Shown here: positions 60,223 through 64,000 of the stretch, piece after piece
Position numbering within the stretch: position 1 is the first letter of the stretch
How the letters are laid out: each line of letters opens with the position of its first letter
Source: Lineus longissimus
Taxonomy: Eukaryota; Nemertea; Pilidiophora; Heteronemertea; Lineidae
NCBI RefSeq assembly: GCF_910592395.1
Contig: NC_088312.1
Location: forward strand, 20,467,292 to 20,531,291
Direction of reading: 5' to 3'
Length of the DNA: 64,000 nt
Position numbers and translations under genes: made by a program
The notes under the pieces: generated by a model
The model's database searches: none
What the model saw: the letters and a program-made list of their open reading frames with translations, nothing else
Told to the model about the DNA's origin: nothing

Positions 60223-60403
60223 CATGCTTCCCGAAATTGGTGGCTTGCATTGGAACTAACTTTTTCCCCTTGTCCGTCATTAAAGGCATTCAAGTGTTGG
60301 TCAACCATGACTATCTCCCTTGTCCCTCCACCATAAGGCCTAATTCCCCCTATGACATCACTATTTCGGACACTCAGCGCCCCATTTCTGGAAAGGTGTA
60401 TAG
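60223..60403 (+). repeat. Dispersed repeat Z, copy 2
   Basis: CATGCTTCCCGAAATTGGTGGCTTGC through GGAAAGGTGTATAG. It is inverted relative to 55363-55547. The coding frames predicted over both copies are products of this repeat. Confidence 0.85.
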
Positions 60404-63400
60404 TGGACTCCATACCTCCCACATAAATACAATAAGGTTATACAACGCCGGTAATACAGAGAGTGACACAGATACGACCGATGCGAACAATGAACTTTGT
60501 TGATGGAGCGTGTTCAATGGCCAAATGAGACAGCAGTAATCCTTCTTTCAGGCGATAAGGTAACGTGATCGGATCTAGAGGAGGATTTCTGAGAACTTTG
60601 AGAGCATCCGAGTCATTTTAAAAATGCTTTCTCATTTTGTAGTAATTTACCTGACAATGTGTCTAAATAAAGCTCATTGTTGCGGAGTGGTTATCGGAAG
60701 ATTCTAACACTTTTGTTCCTAATCCGTTTACCTATAATCTCATTGACGATATGTGATCAGAATGACATGTATACCAGCCGCGTTGTTGTGTAATTTTGAA
60801 TACCGGATAACCGATCGGGCTACACGTAGTTGTCCCAAGGCGGCGAGGGAGAACAGCGCCTCGGTGGAATCAAGACTTAATTGCGTGCAGCTAAAGGTGT
60901 TATACGATGGAGCTAAATGACGTAATGAACATTGAAGATTGAAGCCGATTACTTAAGCAAATGTCTCCATTGTCCCCTAACACCTTTTGTCGTGCACGTC
61001 AAGATCACCTTAGATTTTTTATGGCCGTTATGGAATCACATTACTACCAGCTAATAGGTTAGCATCTTAGATAATACGTGCTAAAATAATTTCTACAAAA
61101 ATAAGAAAAGCATAGAAAAAAGAAATGACTCCATTAACACGTTTATATGTCATAATAGATCTGTTATCTCCCTAATAAGGTCAGTGCCAAATATTAGTGT
61201 ATCGCTTTTAGCATTTTCTTAGTAGTACACATAAAAGGTAATGAGGAATTTTGCCCAAAGGTGACAGCAGAAGTTGGAGGTCAATACAACGCCTGTTAGA
61301 GTAAGAGGTCCAAGACTACTCCTGACCAATCAGAAGTCAGCGGTCCAATAAAATTCTCGCTGGCTGGTTAGAGGTCCAATGCGACTCATGCCAATGTCAA
61401 TTTCACCAAAACCTCATACACATAAAGCTGTTTATTGTGTCGGACTGATAATTATGACTGCTTTAATTTGGAATCTCAGAAACGAATAAATCCAGACTAA
61501 TCAGACTGAGGGGACTGGTACCAATTCAGTGCTTGTGCAGAAGGCGTTAATACCTAACTCAAATTATCTTAGACACCCTAAAAAAAGAGTCTATCTTCTC
61601 TAGGGTAACATCTTGTACACAGTCTGACAAAACTTTTAAACTTACCCTGGCTTTTGTTGGAAGCTGCATGGTGCTTAGCAACTTACTGCAACTAACGCTG
61701 AAGTAATGGCTCTAGGAGTCTCGTGAGGAGAACAGTAACAATAAGTCGTTAACGACGTTCTCCTGGGCACAATGTTGATTCATTTTGCATAGGATATCCT
61801 TCTTAACACGTAAGGTAATCATTATTAATTGTGGTCCCTTAAGCAGCTGCAGAAGTAGTCCGCGAGGTCTGGGTGTCGCTCTGATGTGAAAATGCACCAA
61901 CTGGCAACTACTTTCTGTTTCTTAAACAGCAGATCTAGCCGTAGATTGAGAAGTTAGAAAAAATGCCGCGTCGAGCAATGAATGTTGCTACTCTTTTCGG
62001 CAACAACTTGACAAACATTGATGAATCATTCGGAAATAAGTTCATTCTTTCTCTGTGTGTGACTAGATTAATACAAAAAGTCTAATCGTGCCAGTATTTT
62101 TCACTCTCAACACTCCGAACAACTCGAAAATATCCTGTAAAGGTTTTTGCGATGTCAACAACTAAGTTCCTTTCTGCCGCGTACACTGTGAAGAAGGTAT
62201 ACAGAGCAAGCAAAAAGCTACTTGATTCATCCTATAAGCTCTGGACAAAAGAACTCACAATGAGATTAGCAGTTCACCCTTTAGCTTCAAATGTACGCTT
62301 CGTCGGTTCCAGGAAAGGCGATTACATGCAGTTGGTTGCTTTGGTGAGGGCGTTCAACGCACCTCTCCGAATGATTCTCCGGAGTAGCCCGCTTCCGTGC
62401 CTTGATTCATTCACACCTCAGGTCGTTAAGTTCGAATGCAGGAAATTTCCGCAAGATGATAATATCATTATAATCGTTCATGCATGAATAAAGAAAATCA
62501 TGGAAAAAGAAAAAACTGAAAGAGAAATTTATTTTCTGAATCTACTCGGACCCGTTCATTCTATGGCTATTTCATTTACAAAACGAGTATGCAGTAATAT
62601 CCAGGCAAGTGGAACAGCGGATAATTTCCTCTTTGAATCAAGGTCCGACCTGCATGCATTATTCCGCTAAGGATTTGCTTCAGATTCTTAATTCAAAACT
62701 CTGTTTAAATTAAACTGCTTCTTGACGAGCTATAAAAACGATTTGTTTGCCAATAAATGCAAATTGATTCACATCGATCAATTCGAAGAAAGCTAGGAAA
62801 TTATTGAAAAGATAATTACCAGTTAGCATCAATATGATAACAACAATTAAGATAAAGTTTAACAGAGCAGTGATGGTAATCCTTTCCGCCTCTAGATGTT
62901 GGTTGATTTTCCCAACCTGATCTGTTCGTATTGATCCAGAGGTTATTAGTGTCACACGGCGATACGGCTAATAGCACCCAAGCCTCTGATGATTAGAGCC
63001 TGCTAATTAGTAGGGTGTGATGCTAATCACACTGAAGGGATCGCATCAAGTGAACGAGAGACAGAGTGTGGCTGTATATATGCTAAAGGCTCATGGGTAG
63101 GTCATAAAAATAGCTCGTGTTATTTGCCCGAGGCAGGTTATATGCCGTTACAAGGTTCATAGCGATCCTGCGGGGGAGTTGGCGCTGATGATAGTGATGG
63201 GCTTTAAACTAAAAGGGTTTTTTCTGCATGTTATGTGCAAATTTAAAAACAAATTACGCTCCCCTCCCTCTCTTCCTCATATCTTTCATGTGTCAATGGT
63301 TAGCCATTTTTCCTCCCTCGCTAAAAATTACAGATTTTGAAAAACCGCTCTAACGAAATTTATGTAATCATATGGAGGCCTTTAGGTGGTAAGATGGACG

Positions 63401-63660
63401 TGGATTCCTCAAGATTTGGTGGTAATGTGATAATTTGAGTCTATTTCCCGTGACCAACATGTATTGGCATTCATCATTCATCCCTTTCGTCGCTTGAGAG
63501 TGCCTCCTTTAGCAGTAACCATTTTCTTCAAGAATATGTTCCCTATTAGCGATTTTTAACCAAAGAAAGTATGTTGGAAGCATTGGGGAGAACAATCAAA
63601 TGCGTTGATGACATATCATAAATTGGTATCTGATGATTTGGGTCTATTCTCCGTGACCAT
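60404..63660. other. Spacer with one weak coding candidate
   Basis: Apart from the frame at 62152-62487, nothing is supported. The region is AT-rich. Confidence 0.45.
62152..62487 (+). CDS. Candidate single-exon small protein, unknown (111 aa)
   Basis: The frame runs from ATG at 62152 (GCGATGTCA, G at -3). Its composition is mixed and basic: TKFLSAAYTVKKVYRASKKL, then TMRLAVHPLASNVRFVGSRK, ending FPQDDNIIIIVHA. An AATAAA overlaps the stop at 62485-62490 (TGAATAAAG), which would suit a compact transcript. There is no signal peptide, membrane helix or domain that I recognise. It may equally be a chance frame. Confidence 0.3.
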   Translation: MSTTKFLSAAYTVKKVYRASKKLLDSSYKLWTKELTMRLAVHPLASNVRFVGSRKGDYMQLVALVRAFNAPLRMILRSSPLPCLDSFTPQVVKFECRKFPQDDNIIIIVHA

Positions 63661-63662
63661 TA

Positions 63663-64000
63663 TATATACATTGTACCAGCAATGAATGACATTACACGTT
63701 GTACCAGCAATGTATTACATTATACATTGTACAGGGAACGTATTACATTATACATTGGACCGGCAATGTATTACATTATACATGTACATTGTACCAGCAA
63801 TATATTCCATTATACATTGTACCAGGAATGTATTACATTATACATTGGACCGGCAATGTATTACATTATACATTGTACCAGCAATGTATTACATTATACA
63901 TTGTACCAGCAATGTATTACATTATACAGTGTACCAGCAATGTATTACATTATACATTGTACCAGCAATGTATTATATTATACATTGGACCGGCAATGTA
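63663..64000. repeat. 28-bp satellite array, open at the window edge
   Basis: The unit of about 28 bp reads ATTACATTATACATTG(T/G)ACC(A/G)GCAATGT. About 12 copies are seen. Two variants alternate (TTGTACCAGCAATG and TTGGACCGGCAATG), suggesting higher-order units. One copy has an insertion (ATACATGTACATTGTACC at about 63778). The array continues beyond the window. Confidence 0.95.

Noticed and set aside
60168-60503. 111-codon plus-strand frame
   Set aside because: Most of it lies in dispersed repeat Z, whose other copy gives similar frames.
63663-64000. Possible CRISPR-like array
   Set aside because: The units are head to tail with no unique spacers, and the genome is eukaryotic. It is a satellite.

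Overview
The window is nuclear DNA of an animal. It has short exons with GT/AG introns, isolated intronless receptor genes, nuclear tRNA genes, AT-rich spacers, many short tandem repeats and scattered transposon debris. The frequent word TAGGCCTA and the gene types would suit a marine invertebrate, either an echinoderm or hemichordate-like deuterostome or a lophotrochozoan. I cannot fix the phylum from sequence alone. I see no bacterial operons and no CRISPR.

Layout. 321-1800 (+): the last four exons of a VPS13-family lipid-transfer protein. 3.7-6.6 kb: a 31-bp minisatellite, a Tigger/pogo-like terminal fragment and a 297-bp fold-back element. 7171-10194 (-): a complete four-exon gene for a 325-residue basic, serine-rich protein that I do not recognise. 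12303-14227 (-): a three-exon gene for a 409-residue NHL-repeat beta-propeller protein with no RING or B-box. 19827-21788 (+): a five-exon PLAC8/cornifelin-family gene. 23725-29490 (-): three tandem intronless class A GPCRs of bombesin/GRP, CCHamide-receptor type. 38466-39528: a 1063-bp non-autonomous DNA element with 31-bp perfect terminal inverted repeats and an interior built of short palindromic repeats. 41.3-43.2 kb: two divergent pairs of tRNA-Gln genes (CTG on -, TTG on +). 45.4-48.4 kb: a fold-back MITE, a decayed RNase H-like fragment and two tRNA-like sequences. From 48.4 kb to the end there is no convincing protein gene, only dispersed repeats and a 28-bp satellite that runs off the right edge.

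The genes do not form a pathway. The main functional unit is the receptor cluster. Its three members share a C-terminal E-(M/I)-I-P-L motif, so they are tandem paralogues. Only the 28.3-29.5 kb copy keeps both the (D/E)RY and NPxxY motifs. The other two have very short N-termini and have lost NPxxY, and one has also lost the arginine of the DRY motif.

Exon joins were worked out by hand from splice consensus and codon phase. Every join listed keeps the reading frame. Paralogue assignments and the very 5' ends remain less certain.
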